Shown here: one piece after another, positions 34,330 to 43,924 of the stretch
Position numbering within the stretch: position 1 is the first letter of the stretch
Layout of the letters: each line of letters begins with the position of its first letter
Assembly (NCBI RefSeq): GCF_900155685.1
Contig: NZ_LT732548.1
Span: 381,898-445,897 of the forward strand
DNA: 64,000 nucleotides
DNA from: Paenibacillus bouchesdurhonensis
GTDB taxonomy: Bacteria > Bacillota > Bacilli > Paenibacillales > Paenibacillaceae
Reading direction: 5' to 3'
Made by a program: the position numbers and the translations under genes
Notes under the pieces: model-generated
What the model saw: the letters and a program-made list of their open reading frames with translations, nothing else
The model's database searches: none
Told to the model about the DNA's origin: nothing

Positions 34330-35616
34330 CTATACCTGGAACAAATCATCGATCTTCACCGGCTGCCCGGTGCGGATCGAGCGGTTGGCGGCAATGCCTG
34401 TCATGATGGACAGGGCGCCGTCAATATGGGAGGCGGCACGATTGAAGCGATCCTCTTGCTTCTTGTCGAAGATGTCGCGCAGCATGACCGGATCACCGCC
34501 GCCATGACCGCCGGCAGCATGCTCAACCTCAATTTTGTAAGGCTCCGCAAAGTGAGGATAGATCGTGATTTCCATGCCCTCCAGCGCGCCTTCGTTTTCT
34601 TTCTTGCCGCCGGAATTGACGTAGGATTGCTCGGTAACCCGCACCTCCATGCGTCCTTTCGTGCCGTTGAATACGATGATAAAGCCTTCCCATGGCAAGT
34701 AAGCGTTCAGCGAATAGTTCATGACGGTCTTATTCTTGTATTTCACCATGACGCTCATCGTATCTTCAATGCTGATATTGTCCCCGAACACGCTTTGATC
34801 GCGCTGATACCCGTCCTCATGCTCGGCATCCAGATACATGCTCTTCAAATGCTCATTCTGGTCGAGGTGCAGAGCGAAAGGATCGTTCTGGGCGGCTTTG
34901 CTGCCATAGGCACGCTGATAGAATTCAGTAACTCCGCGCTTCTCGGCATTCTCTTTGCCGTAGAAACGCAGGTCTCCCATCGCGAATACGGTATCCGGCT
35001 TGGAATCGAGCCAGAAATTCATCAGGTCAAAGTGGTGCGTAGATTTATGCACAAGCAGTCCGCCGCTGTTCCGTTTGTCGCGATGCCATCTGCGGAAATA
35101 GTCGGCTCCGTGCTGGGTGTTCAGCAGCCATTCGAAATTGACGGACAGAATTTCGCCCAGCGTTCCGTCCATAATGATTTCCCGAATTTTCGTATTGTGG
35201 GGAGCATAGCGATAGTTGAACGTTACGCGCAAGTCACGGCCTGTTCGCTCGATAGCATCGTATATTTCCTGGCATTTCTCCTCGTCCACGGTCATCGGCT
35301 TCTCGGAAATGACATCACAGCCGAGCTCCATCGCGCGAACGATATATTTATGGTGCGTGCGGTCGATCGTGCATACCAGCACGTAGTCCGGCTTTGATTC
35401 CTCGATCATTCGGTCAAAATCTTCCGCTTTGTACGTCGGTACCTCATGGTAGTTATATTTGTCCTTCAACAGCTTGTTGGTGTAATTCATTCTCGTCTGG
35501 TTGACGTCGCAAATGGCCACCAGCTCTGAGGTTTCTTTATACGTCGTAATCAACTCACTATAGAAAAATTCAGCCCGGCCTCCGACACCTACGATGACAT
35601 ATTTCTTCTTGGACAA
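34330..35616 (-). CDS. Gfo/Idh/MocA family oxidoreductase
   Basis: NAD(P)-dependent dehydrogenase of 428 residues, longer than the gene at 32371. KKYVIVGVGGRAEFF (nucleotide-binding), SEKPMTVDEEKC (EKP motif), YRYAPHNTKIREII and GGLLVHKSTHHFDLMNFWL are visible. The start is taken as TTG at 35616 because TGGAG lies eight bases upstream; a GTG three codons earlier overlaps that site. Divergent from an AraC regulator, so it is probably induced by its sugar substrate. Beside the second sugar importer, suggesting it works on the imported sugar (inference). Confidence 0.9.
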   Translation of the reverse strand: MSKKKYVIVGVGGRAEFFYSELITTYKETSELVAICDVNQTRMNYTNKLLKDKYNYHEVPTYKAEDFDRMIEESKPDYVLVCTIDRTHHKYIVRAMELGCDVISEKPMTVDEEKCQEIYDAIERTGRDLRVTFNYRYAPHNTKIREIIMDGTLGEILSVNFEWLLNTQHGADYFRRWHRDKRNSGGLLVHKSTHHFDLMNFWLDSKPDTVFAMGDLRFYGKENAEKRGVTEFYQRAYGSKAAQNDPFALHLDQNEHLKSMYLDAEHEDGYQRDQSVFGDNISIEDTMSVMVKYKNKTVMNYSLNAYLPWEGFIIVFNGTKGRMEVRVTEQSYVNSGGKKENEGALEGMEITIYPHFAEPYKIEVEHAAGGHGGGDPVMLRDIFDKKQEDRFNRAASHIDGALSIMTGIAANRSIRTGQPVKIDDLFQV

Positions 35617-35746
35617 GGTGATCACTCCATTTACATTGATTTGAATCTATCTTATAGTATATGAAATGTAAAAATCTAAGCGTTTCTTAGTCATTTCGTT
35701 ATAAACTATGCATATATTATCCTATTTTTCGGTGAGGGATGTTTTA

Positions 35747-36571
35747 ATGGATATCGTACCGTTTTTTGATGTCGAGCAGATCAAGAGAACCGGGACATTC
35801 AATATGGACTCTGACCATTTTCATGAGAGTTACGAAGTTTACTATTTGCTGTCCGGGGAACGCTACTATTATGTTAACGACCGGATTTACGCCCTTCAGG
35901 TCGGCGACCTGTTGTTCATTAACAAGAATGAGCTGCACCGAACGACGAGCAAGGGCCGCTCCACGCATGAACGGATATTGATCAATTTCGACGATCTATT
36001 TATAGAGCCGCTGCGGAAGCTGGGTGTTGGCGATCTGCCGCTGTTTCAGGGAGAGAGCTTCTTGCTGCGGCCGGATGTGCATGAACAAGGGCGGATTGTA
36101 GATATTCTCCATGCTATGCTGCACGAGCAAAAGGAGGCTGCCCTAGGCTATACGCCTTACCTGCAGACGCTGCTCCTGCAGTTGCTCATTCTTATCGGCC
36201 GCATTCGGGAGGCGGCTCCGGAGCCTGTTCTTCCCGAATCCAGCGAGAAGCAGCAAAGAGTCTACCGCATTCTCGAATATTTGAATGCCCATTACGCAGA
36301 GCGGTTGACTCTGCAAAGCATTGCGGAGCACTTCTACATCAGCGAGACGTATTTATGCCGTATTTTTAAGCAGACAACAGGCTTTACGGTGATCGAGTAT
36401 CTGAACTATGTACGAATTCGGGAGTCTCAGACCCTTTTGAAGGAGACGGAGCTCAAAATTACGGCGATCGCTGAGGAGACGGGGTTTGACAGCATCGCTC
36501 ATTTCGGCAGAGTTTTCAAACAGATTGCGAAGCGTTCACCGCTGCAGTACCGCAAACAGAACAAAATGTAA
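35747..36571 (+). CDS. AraC family regulator with cupin sensor domain
   Basis: 274-residue transcription regulator. N-terminal cupin-like arm (HFHESYEVYYLLSGERYYYVNDRIYALQVGDLLFINKNELH) binds a small sugar in this family; the C-terminal ~100 residues are an AraC double helix-turn-helix ending in IAEETGFDSIAHFGRVFKQ and SPLQYRKQ. Start chosen at the ATG at 35747, preceded by GGTGAGGG; a start 13 codons earlier is possible. Divergent from the dehydrogenase gene at 34330, which is its likely target. Confidence 0.9.
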   Translation: MDIVPFFDVEQIKRTGTFNMDSDHFHESYEVYYLLSGERYYYVNDRIYALQVGDLLFINKNELHRTTSKGRSTHERILINFDDLFIEPLRKLGVGDLPLFQGESFLLRPDVHEQGRIVDILHAMLHEQKEAALGYTPYLQTLLLQLLILIGRIREAAPEPVLPESSEKQQRVYRILEYLNAHYAERLTLQSIAEHFYISETYLCRIFKQTTGFTVIEYLNYVRIRESQTLLKETELKITAIAEETGFDSIAHFGRVFKQIAKRSPLQYRKQNKM

Positions 36572-36611
36572 GGCAGAGCACTAGTTAGTGGTTAAGTCCA
36601 ATTACAAGCCA

Positions 36612-36641
36612 AAGAGCGGCATGATTATTCATGCCGCTCTT
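36612..36641. terminator. hairpin overlapping kinase stop codon
   Basis: 13-bp perfect stem (36612-36624 with 36629-36641). The kinase stop codon overlaps the TTAT loop. Convergent AraC gene lies on the other side; tails are T-poor, so strength is uncertain. Confidence 0.6.
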
Positions 36642-38385
36642 CCTGTACGGGGAGAACCATCTCAACCATGGTGCCAAAGCCAGGCTTGCTGCGAATGCGG
36701 AAGCTGTACATGTGGTTGTGCATCAGCTTCAGTCTTTTGTTCGTATTGAACATGCCGACATGCTTTGTTCGCTCTTCGTCCGAATCCAGCCGGTGCCGGA
36801 TTTCCGCCAGCGCTTCGGGCGCAATGCCGATGCCGTTATCGATGACGGCGACGCGCAGCTGCTCATCCCTGCGGATCAGCTTTACCTTGATCATTCCAGG
36901 CCCTTCTTTTTCTTTTATGCCGTGGTAGATGCTATTCTCCAGCAGCGGTTGAAGGAGCAGCTTCATCGTGTACAGCTTCGTAACTTCTTCATTATATTCG
37001 AAAATTACATCGAACTTATCCTTATATCGCTTCTTCTGAATATTGACATAGCTGATTGAATTAGCGATTTCCTCGCCCCAGGTGACTGACTTCGTCGGAT
37101 TGCTGAAGGAGTAGGATAGAATGTCGGCTAAGTCCTCGATCATTTCGCTTGCTTTATTGGGCCGCCCTGTTAAAGCCACCGATTCCCAATAGACGGAATG
37201 CAGGGTGTTATAGAGGAAATGCGGGTTGATTTGCGATTGCAGCGCCAGCAGTTCCATGACCTGCAGCCGGTATTTCTTCTCCAGCAGCTGGGTGCGGATA
37301 TACCGATGCTCAATAAAGTGCGTAATCATATTGTGCAGAATATAAGAATATTCGTCCCTGACTTTGCCCGGCGGCTTCAAAGGCACATTGCGATCCTCGG
37401 CTGATTTAATCAGCATCCGGATCATTCTCAGCTGCTTATAGTTCCGGCTTACCAAATAGTAGGTCAGGAGAAAACCGCATACGACAGATATCCCTACAAA
37501 CACTAAGGTGTACTTCAGAATCCGCGTCGGTGTCTTGTACAGCTCGGAATGAGGAATAGCCGATATATATTTCCATTTGTAGCGCTCCGATTCGACTTTG
37601 GTGATATTGACCAATCCATGCGAAGTCTCCATATCGAAGAATGCCGAGGGTTGGCCCGCGATCCAATCGATGTCCTTCTCTTGAAAAAAATCCCCTTGTT
37701 GGTTGGAGAAGATCACGTTGTTCTCCTCGTCCAACACGAATAGCTGCTGCCCCTCGTAGGTCGTAATGTCGTCCAGAATATTCTCGATATATTTCGGCCG
37801 GATATTCAGGATAATCCCGATCTTCTGCGGCACTAGCACATTGTAAAAGGTCACGATCGCCGTAGGGTTCGTCTCGAAGTCATAGAAGCGGATATCCCTT
37901 CGCGATGTCCACTTGTTGGGTGGGCCCGAATAGGCCATGAACTGCTCGTACCATGCGGTATCGTAGTAATGATCCAGCGTCACCAGTCCATCGACGGAGG
38001 AGAGGAAGCGCTGGTGCGGATTATCGACATAAAGATAGAACGATTGGATATAAGGCTTGGAGCTGGTAAAGGCGTTCAAGAAGCTGGAAATGATCCGGTT
38101 GGAGGTCGAGCTCTCATAGGTATAGTAAGGGTTCACTAACACGGCAGACAATTCATTAAAAATTTCTTTATTGTCGTAGAGAGCCAGATACAACGTATCC
38201 AGTTCATTCAGAATCATTTCCAGCTGGGTTTGCGACTGCTGCAGCAAAAAGCTGCTGTTCTGATTAATATCGGCTTTGATATCATGCTGCGACGTCACCG
38301 TCGATAGGGAGCCGAGAATAATAATGGGAACAAGCAGCGGGATGAGAAAGGTAGCCAGCTGTTTAATGAAGTATTTCTCCTTCAT
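36625..38385 (-). CDS. YesM-like sensor histidine kinase
   Basis: Second sensor kinase, 586 residues. First membrane helix about residues 8-30, extracellular sensor region about 31-280, second helix about 285-310, HAMP-like linker, His_kinase domain with INPHFLYN (His389) and the ATPase N-box PLLENSIYHGIKEK with DNGIGI. It overlaps the response regulator stop by four bases. Member of the second sugar locus; likely senses an extracellular sugar bound by the lipoprotein at 39392 or its ligand. Confidence 0.93.
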   Translation of the reverse strand: MKEKYFIKQLATFLIPLLVPIIILGSLSTVTSQHDIKADINQNSSFLLQQSQTQLEMILNELDTLYLALYDNKEIFNELSAVLVNPYYTYESSTSNRIISSFLNAFTSSKPYIQSFYLYVDNPHQRFLSSVDGLVTLDHYYDTAWYEQFMAYSGPPNKWTSRRDIRFYDFETNPTAIVTFYNVLVPQKIGIILNIRPKYIENILDDITTYEGQQLFVLDEENNVIFSNQQGDFFQEKDIDWIAGQPSAFFDMETSHGLVNITKVESERYKWKYISAIPHSELYKTPTRILKYTLVFVGISVVCGFLLTYYLVSRNYKQLRMIRMLIKSAEDRNVPLKPPGKVRDEYSYILHNMITHFIEHRYIRTQLLEKKYRLQVMELLALQSQINPHFLYNTLHSVYWESVALTGRPNKASEMIEDLADILSYSFSNPTKSVTWGEEIANSISYVNIQKKRYKDKFDVIFEYNEEVTKLYTMKLLLQPLLENSIYHGIKEKEGPGMIKVKLIRRDEQLRVAVIDNGIGIAPEALAEIRHRLDSDEERTKHVGMFNTNKRLKLMHNHMYSFRIRSKPGFGTMVEMVLPVQEERHE

Positions 38386-39134
38386 GGCGCGACGGGGCCG
38401 TTTCTATATTCGCTAGGCGTTTTGCCGTAATAGCTTTTGAAGGTGCGCGTGAAATTTTTGGCATTGCTATAGCCGACCATTTCGCTGACTTCATACGTTT
38501 TGTAGCTGACGTTCTGCAGCAGGTGAACCGCAACCTCCATTTTCGTCTGGATCAAATAATCAGAGAAATTTTGCCCCGTCTTTTGTTTGAAAAAAAAGCT
38601 GAGATAGTTGGCGTTCATATGCACCAGCCTAGCGACTTCTTCCAGTGAAGCGTCCTTATAATTTTCCTTTACATAGGACTTGATTTTATGAATGATCAGG
38701 CTTTCGTCGTTTCTGGGATAATCGGCTTCCGGCTTAGGCTCCGGCAATGTCCTTTCGTCCTCCAGCTCCTCTTTAATCTTTAGGAAGACTTCCGTAAGCA
38801 CATGGTATTTGGCGGGCTTGAGCACATAATTTTTGACGCGGTAGTGCAGCGCCTTCTGGGCATACTCGAAATCCCGATAGCCGCTGATGAACACGATTTT
38901 AATATGGCGGCGGTTGTTGTACAGCTTCTCCGCCAGTTCGACGCCGGACATGATCGGCATTTTAATATCGGTAAGGACGACATCGACGCGCTCTTCTCCC
39001 GCGATGAACGCCAACGCTTCTTGTCCATTGTTTACTTGGCCGACGACTTCGAACCCTACCTCACCCCAAGGAAAATAACTTGATAAGGCTTCACGCGTCT
39101 CGGCCTCATCGTCAACAATCAACAGATTATACAT
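38382..39134 (-). CDS. YesN-like response regulator, AraC-type
   Basis: Response regulator of 250 residues: receiver (Asp56 in VVLTDIKMP; Lys in YVLKPAKYH) directly joined to an AraC DNA-binding domain (VHMNANYLSFFFKQKTGQNF, SEMVGYSNAKNFTRTFKSYYGKTPSEYR). The short form lacks the middle region of the regulator at 8923. GGGAGGTGG precedes the ATG; a perfect cre site lies 29 bases upstream, so carbon catabolite control of the regulator operon is likely. Divergent from the binding-protein gene it probably activates. Confidence 0.93.
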   Translation of the reverse strand: MYNLLIVDDEAETREALSSYFPWGEVGFEVVGQVNNGQEALAFIAGEERVDVVLTDIKMPIMSGVELAEKLYNNRRHIKIVFISGYRDFEYAQKALHYRVKNYVLKPAKYHVLTEVFLKIKEELEDERTLPEPKPEADYPRNDESLIIHKIKSYVKENYKDASLEEVARLVHMNANYLSFFFKQKTGQNFSDYLIQTKMEVAVHLLQNVSYKTYEVSEMVGYSNAKNFTRTFKSYYGKTPSEYRNGPVAP

Positions 39135-39162
39135 GATTCCACCTCCCGCACGCAGGTTGTGT

Positions 39163-39176
39163 TGTTATCGCTTACA
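39163..39176 (-). promoter_or_regulatory. CcpA cre site before regulator operon
   Basis: Minus strand TGTAAGCGATAACA matches the cre consensus TGWAANCGNTNWCA at every position; it lies 29-42 bases upstream of the response-regulator start. Confidence 0.7.
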
Positions 39177-39325
39177 GTTGAATTATAGCAGATTGGGCGA
39201 TTTTCGATGTAAGCGATTTAACAGACGGGCTTCAACTTCTGTAAAAATGATTCATTTCACAACAACAGGATACCATTCCGGGGAAAGAGCGCTTTAAATG
39301 ATACCTTTTTCTAAGATTAGCTACC

Positions 39326-39368
39326 TTAAAAATGCCGGAAATGAGGTCTATAATTAAAAGCGCTTACA
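39326..39368 (+). promoter_or_regulatory. binding-protein promoter with overlapping cre site
   Basis: -35 TTAAAA (39326-39331), 17-base spacer, -10 TATAAT (39349-39354). TAAAAGCGCTTACA (39355-39368) follows at once and fits the cre consensus except for position 2, so bound CcpA would cover the transcription start. Confidence 0.65.
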
Positions 39369-39391
39369 CCAAATGCTTAAAAGGAGAATGC

Positions 39392-40738
39392 ATGATGAAG
39401 AGAAATAAAGTAGGGGCGTTATTCATTGCTGTTGCACTTATTCTATCCATTCTTAGCGGCTGCTCCTCGGGGAACGGCAATACTGCCAATCAAGGCAATG
39501 CTTCCGGGGGAGAATCATCCGCCGGCGAGAAAGTCACCTTGCGCTTTAGCTGGTGGGGCGGAGAGGATCGCCATGCGGCTACCTTGGCAGCGATTGAGGC
39601 ATATAAGCAGATTGCGCCAAACGTGACGATCGAAGCCGAATATCAGGGCTTTGACGGCTATGAGCAGAAGATCAAGACTCAATTGTCGGGCGGAACTTCC
39701 GCTGATATTATCCAGCTTGACCTGCCGTGGCTGCAAGAGCTGACGAGCAAAGGCGACTTCTTCGTTGATTTGAAAGGCCATGCGGATTTTGATGCAGCCG
39801 GATTTGACCAAAATTTTCTGAGCAACTTCGGCGTATATAATGACAAGCTTGTTGCAGTTCCGACCGGAGTCAATGCTTATTGCATGATCATTAATAAGAC
39901 ACTGGCAGACAAGCTGGGGCTTTCGATCGACGAACAGTGGGACTGGGATTCCATTTATGAAGCAGGGAAGAAGCTGCATGCGGAGGATAGTTCTAAATAT
40001 CTGCTGCTCGCCGATCATGCGGCATTGCGTCAGGATATCGTTACCATGCTGAAGCAGCGTACGGGCAACCAATGGGTTAATGAGGATTATACGGTCGGTT
40101 TCGCCAAAGAAGATGCGGTAGCCAGCTTGGAATGGCTCCAGAAGGCGATGGAAGCCGGCGTTTACCAGCCGATCGGGGAAAGCGACCTTTTCTTTGGCAA
40201 GATCGATCAAAACCCGAAGTGGATCAATCAGGAAATCCCGATGGCTCCATCGATGAGCAGCACGCTGCTGTCGCTGAAGACGGTGCTGCCTGAAGATGTC
40301 GAGATCGTGACGGGGCTTCCGGTCATCGCTAAAGATGCCAAGGATACAGGCGTGTTGGTAAGACCATCGCAGCTGTTTGCGATCAGCAACAAGAGTAAGA
40401 ATCAGGATGAGGCGGTCAAGTTCTTGAACTGGTTCATGAATGATCCGGAGGCTGCGGCGATTCTAGGCGACGTGCGCTCTGTTCCACCGGTGAAGTCGGC
40501 CCAAGAGGCGGCTGTTGCGGCAGGCAAGATCGATGCGGCCATTACAAATGCGGTAGAGCTTGGTCTGAGCCATGCAGGCATTGTCGATAACAGCATTGCG
40601 AACAATTCCGAGGTGCAAAAGGTGCTGGAGGACGTTATTCAAAAGGTTAGCTATGGCAAAGCGACGCCGGAGCAAGCTGCGGATGAGCTTATCGCCAGCT
40701 TGACCTCCAAGCTGGACGAAATTAAAGCCAGACAATAA
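39392..40738 (+). CDS. extracellular sugar-binding lipoprotein (SBP family 1)
   Basis: Binding protein of the second CUT1 importer, 448 residues from the chosen start. Lipoprotein signal with lipobox ILSGC (Cys about residue 24), then a Gly/Asn/Ser linker. LRFSWWGGEDRHAATLAAIEAYKQI and VPTGVNAYCMIINKTLADKLG are typical. The ATG-ATG at 39392 follows AAAAGGAG; an in-frame start 20 codons earlier would put charged residues ahead of the signal. First gene of the transporter operon; its promoter holds a cre-like site. Confidence 0.93.
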   Translation: MMKRNKVGALFIAVALILSILSGCSSGNGNTANQGNASGGESSAGEKVTLRFSWWGGEDRHAATLAAIEAYKQIAPNVTIEAEYQGFDGYEQKIKTQLSGGTSADIIQLDLPWLQELTSKGDFFVDLKGHADFDAAGFDQNFLSNFGVYNDKLVAVPTGVNAYCMIINKTLADKLGLSIDEQWDWDSIYEAGKKLHAEDSSKYLLLADHAALRQDIVTMLKQRTGNQWVNEDYTVGFAKEDAVASLEWLQKAMEAGVYQPIGESDLFFGKIDQNPKWINQEIPMAPSMSSTLLSLKTVLPEDVEIVTGLPVIAKDAKDTGVLVRPSQLFAISNKSKNQDEAVKFLNWFMNDPEAAAILGDVRSVPPVKSAQEAAVAAGKIDAAITNAVELGLSHAGIVDNSIANNSEVQKVLEDVIQKVSYGKATPEQAADELIASLTSKLDEIKARQ

Positions 40739-40777
40739 ATAAAGAGCTTCAGAGGATAGGAAGGGAGAGAGTCCGCT

Positions 40778-41719
40778 ATGTCTGTATCTCAATCTGTATT
40801 GGCCAAGGCTCAGAATAAAACGGGACAAAAGGTAAAAGCCAAGAAAAACTATCAGTACATCGGACTGTTATATATTGCACCATGGATTATAGGCTTGCTG
40901 GTTTTTCAGTTCTATCCGTTTCTATCATCCTTGTATTATTCGTTTACGGATTATAACATGGTCAGCACACCTAAATTTATCGGCCTGGAAAACTATAAAA
41001 AGATCTTTACGGCCGACCCCGACTTTTACCAGTCGTTGAAGGTCACGGGGATTTACGTTTTGCTGGCAGTGCCGGTGAAACTGGCTTTCGCGCTCTTTAT
41101 TGCGATGCTGCTCAGCGCTAAGCTGAAAGGAATCAACTTCTTCAGAACCGTCTATTATTTGCCATCCATTCTGGGCGGGAGTGTAGCGATTTCCGTACTG
41201 TGGCGCTTCCTCTTTATGAAGGAAGGAGTCATCAACAATATGCTGGGCTATCTCCATATCGGCCCGGTCGATTGGCTCGGCAGTCCAGATGTGGCTCTCT
41301 ATACGTTGGGGCTGCTGACGGTTTGGCAATTCGGGTCGTCAATGGTTCTGTTCCTGGCAGGGATTCAGCAAATTCCTAACGATTTGTACGAAGCTGGAGC
41401 AATTGACGGGGCATCGAAGCCGCGTATGTTCTTCAAAATTACGGTACCACTGCTTACGCCGATCGTATTGTTCAACTTAGTCATGCAGATGGTCAATGCT
41501 TTTCAGGAATTTACCGGGGCCTTCGTCATTACGAATGGAGGGCCGATGAAATCGACCTTCCTGTATGCTTTGAAGCTCTATGAAGAAGCCTTTAGCTTCT
41601 TTAAAATGGGCTACGCCTCGGCCTTATCCTGGATATTGTTCGTCATCATTATGGTCGTGACCGCGGCTATCTTCAAAACATCCAATAGCTGGGTATATTA
41701 CGAGGACGGGAGAGGATAA
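40778..41719 (+). CDS. carbohydrate ABC transporter permease (MalF type)
   Basis: Permease of the second importer, 313 residues, about six membrane helices. YIAPWIIGLLVFQFYPFLSSLYYSFTDY is the usual first-helix region and NDLYEAGAIDGASKPRMFFKITVPLL the EAA loop. GGAAGGGAG lies upstream of the ATG. Three bases separate it from the partner permease. Confidence 0.94.
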   Translation: MSVSQSVLAKAQNKTGQKVKAKKNYQYIGLLYIAPWIIGLLVFQFYPFLSSLYYSFTDYNMVSTPKFIGLENYKKIFTADPDFYQSLKVTGIYVLLAVPVKLAFALFIAMLLSAKLKGINFFRTVYYLPSILGGSVAISVLWRFLFMKEGVINNMLGYLHIGPVDWLGSPDVALYTLGLLTVWQFGSSMVLFLAGIQQIPNDLYEAGAIDGASKPRMFFKITVPLLTPIVLFNLVMQMVNAFQEFTGAFVITNGGPMKSTFLYALKLYEEAFSFFKMGYASALSWILFVIIMVVTAAIFKTSNSWVYYEDGRG

Positions 41720-41722
41720 ATC

Positions 41723-42568
41723 ATGAGAGAAACCAGCAGCAAGACAAACACCATGCTTAATTATAGTTTTCTGATTGTTCTCGGCTTCATTATGGTATAC
41801 CCGCTGATTTGGCTGTTTGCCTCTTCATTCAAGACAAATGCCGATATCTTCGGCTCCAGCAAGCTGCTGCCCACGACTTATGTGTGGGATTCCTACGCTT
41901 TGGGTTGGCAGGGCACGGGGCAGTATGGCTTTCAGGAGTTTTTCATTAACACCTTGATCCTGGTCATACCGACGGTGTTGTTCACGATTATTTCGAGCGT
42001 TATTGTTGCGTACGGGTTTGCAAGATTCGAGTTTCCGCTGAAAACGATGCTGTTCTCGATCATGATCGCGACTTTAATGCTGCCGAACGCCTCAATTATG
42101 ATTCCAAGGTATATTCTGTTTAACAAAATGAACTGGCTCGATACGTATTTGCCGTTCATAATTCCAGCGGCTTTCGCCACAGGTGCTTTCTTCGTCTACA
42201 TGATGATCCAGTTTCTGCGCGGGCTGCCCCGGGATCTGGACGAAGCGGCGACCATCGATGGCTGCAACTCGTTTACGGTGCTGACGCGGGTTCTGCTGCC
42301 GCTGTGCAAACCGGCCATTTTCTCGGTGGGCATATTCCAGTTCATGTGGACGTGGAACGACTTCTTCAACTCGATCATCTACATCAGCAGCGTGAAGAAG
42401 TTTACGGTGTCGCTTGGACTGCGCTTGTCGCTGGATGCTTCGTCCGCCGTATCCTGGAATCAGGTGCTGGCGATGTCGGTCGTGAGTATCGTGCCTTGTA
42501 TCCTTCTGTTCTTCTTTGCGCAGAAGTACTTTGTTGAGGGTATTTCGACTACAGGCTTGAAGGGCTAA
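41723..42568 (+). CDS. carbohydrate ABC transporter permease (MalG type)
   Basis: Partner permease, 281 residues, six membrane helices, EAA loop RDLDEAATIDGCNSFTVLTRVLLP and the C-terminal FVEGISTTGLKG tail typical of MalG-type subunits. Ends the operon before a clear terminator. As in the first locus there is no ATPase gene, so a shared MsmX-type ATPase is expected. No glycosidase is linked, so the cargo cannot be named. Confidence 0.94.
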   Translation: MRETSSKTNTMLNYSFLIVLGFIMVYPLIWLFASSFKTNADIFGSSKLLPTTYVWDSYALGWQGTGQYGFQEFFINTLILVIPTVLFTIISSVIVAYGFARFEFPLKTMLFSIMIATLMLPNASIMIPRYILFNKMNWLDTYLPFIIPAAFATGAFFVYMMIQFLRGLPRDLDEAATIDGCNSFTVLTRVLLPLCKPAIFSVGIFQFMWTWNDFFNSIIYISSVKKFTVSLGLRLSLDASSAVSWNQVLAMSVVSIVPCILLFFFAQKYFVEGISTTGLKG

Positions 42569-42620
42569 CGCCCACAAACGGATTCCAAGAACCCCAATCT
42601 TAAAGAATCCAGCTTAACAA

Positions 42621-42648
42621 ACCTCGCCTTCTGGCGAGGTTTTTGTGT
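42621..42648 (+). terminator. intrinsic terminator of second sugar operon
   Basis: ACCTCGCC (42621-42628) pairs with GGCGAGGT (42633-42640) around TTCT, then TTTTGTGTTT. Confidence 0.9.
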
Positions 42649-42657
42649 TTGCATCTC

Positions 42658-43431
42658 TTAGCCGCAGCGGCCGAGGAACTGCCGGATAAGTCTGTTTAAT
42701 GTTCTCGCTGCTTTCGTAGGGATTTGATGGCGCATTTTTTGAATAAAGACGAGCTCATTGTTGGGCAATTGCTGGTGGAGCAGCTGAGCGTACCTGTAGA
42801 ATTGCTTGTCCTTCTCTCCGTAAACCAGCAAGACGGGGTGGCGGATTTGTCTCAATTGGGCCGTACAATTATAACTTAGGCTATATTGATAATACTGCTT
42901 GGCATTTCTAGAATTGCCCTTTTTGGCATCGTTATATAATTGCCGCATCAGGGGCAGCTTTGTTCTCGCTTGCCTCCACGAAATAGTCAAGGCGAGTGCA
43001 CCTACTGCACCGACACGGGAGATGAGGGAAGCGAGAAATATTCTGTTCCTTAGCTTCCTGTCGCTTACCTCTGACATACCCCCGATAATAACGCCGCCTA
43101 ATGCGCGCTCAGGATAGGTTAACATGAATTCGAGCACGATGGAGCCGCCTGTCGAATAACCGCATAAACAAGCCTTTTCAATTTTTAACTCGTCCATTAG
43201 CTTCTTAATGTCCTCAACGATTAATGGATAAGTGACTCCATCCTCGGAAGGCTGGCTACGGCCATGGCCCCTGATATCGAAGGCGATAGTGCGAAAATAA
43301 GTCGATAACTGCTGAATTTGATATTTAAAATTTTTGCTTGTCAGCACCGGTGGATGAATGAACACGATGGCTGTTCCTTTTCCGCGATCAATGTAATGCA
43401 TTTTGTATCCGTTTATAACGGACTCAGGCAT
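42658..43431 (-). CDS. alpha/beta-fold hydrolase
   Basis: Serine hydrolase of 257 residues. Nucleophile elbow GYSTGG, oxyanion region VFIHPPV, Asp in VYGEKDKQF and the C-terminal His in KMRHQIP complete the triad; DIRGHGRS is also typical. AAGGTGAG precedes the ATG. Substrate unknown (esterase, lipase-like or lactonase are all possible). Monocistronic; convergent with the sugar operon. Confidence 0.9.
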   Translation of the reverse strand: MPESVINGYKMHYIDRGKGTAIVFIHPPVLTSKNFKYQIQQLSTYFRTIAFDIRGHGRSQPSEDGVTYPLIVEDIKKLMDELKIEKACLCGYSTGGSIVLEFMLTYPERALGGVIIGGMSEVSDRKLRNRIFLASLISRVGAVGALALTISWRQARTKLPLMRQLYNDAKKGNSRNAKQYYQYSLSYNCTAQLRQIRHPVLLVYGEKDKQFYRYAQLLHQQLPNNELVFIQKMRHQIPTKAARTLNRLIRQFLGRCG

Positions 43432-43635
43432 AGGGACTCACCTTTTCTTGAAGGCGGGCATAAATCGAAGTCACCGCCGTTTTATATTAGTTCGAAGTTA
43501 ATGTTTCTCTACCTAATGTTAGTTATTCATGGAATAAAGTCGGAGCCATATGAATCAAGCACTCCAACCGTATGAATTTAGAACTCCTGTCCGCGTCAGT
43601 CGGTTTTTTGGATATTATAATTTCAATATTTAATG

Positions 43636-43676
43636 AATACAGCTAGGGTGCGATCCATACATACAATAGCTGTATT
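43636..43676. repeat. 10-bp inverted repeat
   Basis: AATACAGCTA (43636-43645) mirrors TAGCTGTATT (43667-43676) around a 21-base loop. Shares TGTATT/AATACA and CAGCTA-like pieces with the repeat element at 33859-34055. Confidence 0.5.
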
Positions 43677-43909
43677 TGTTGATTTAAATTAAGCTGTTTA
43701 CGGCGATATGTACAATTAACTGGATTCTCTGTAGGTAAGTGAAGGGAATTAAGGGAGTTATATTCAGGAATGATTGTCGAAAGGGACTTATATAATGCAA
43801 GGGAGGGAACATGAATATTTTTGTTCATTTTCCCATTTTTTCTTCATAAACCCCTCATTTAAACTTCATGCAATCAGGGACGGGAACATGATAATATCTA
43901 TTACAGAAC

Positions 43910-43924
43910 TTAGATTAAGTCTAA
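43910..43924 (+). promoter_or_regulatory. PerR-like box before catalase
   Basis: TTAGATTAAGTCTAA, near-palindromic, matches 10 of the 14 fixed positions of the PerR consensus TTATAATNATTATAA. It is 31-45 bases before the catalase ATG. Confidence 0.5.

Noticed and set aside
43643..43828. 61-codon minus-strand frame
   Set aside because: AT-rich intergenic sequence without start signals.
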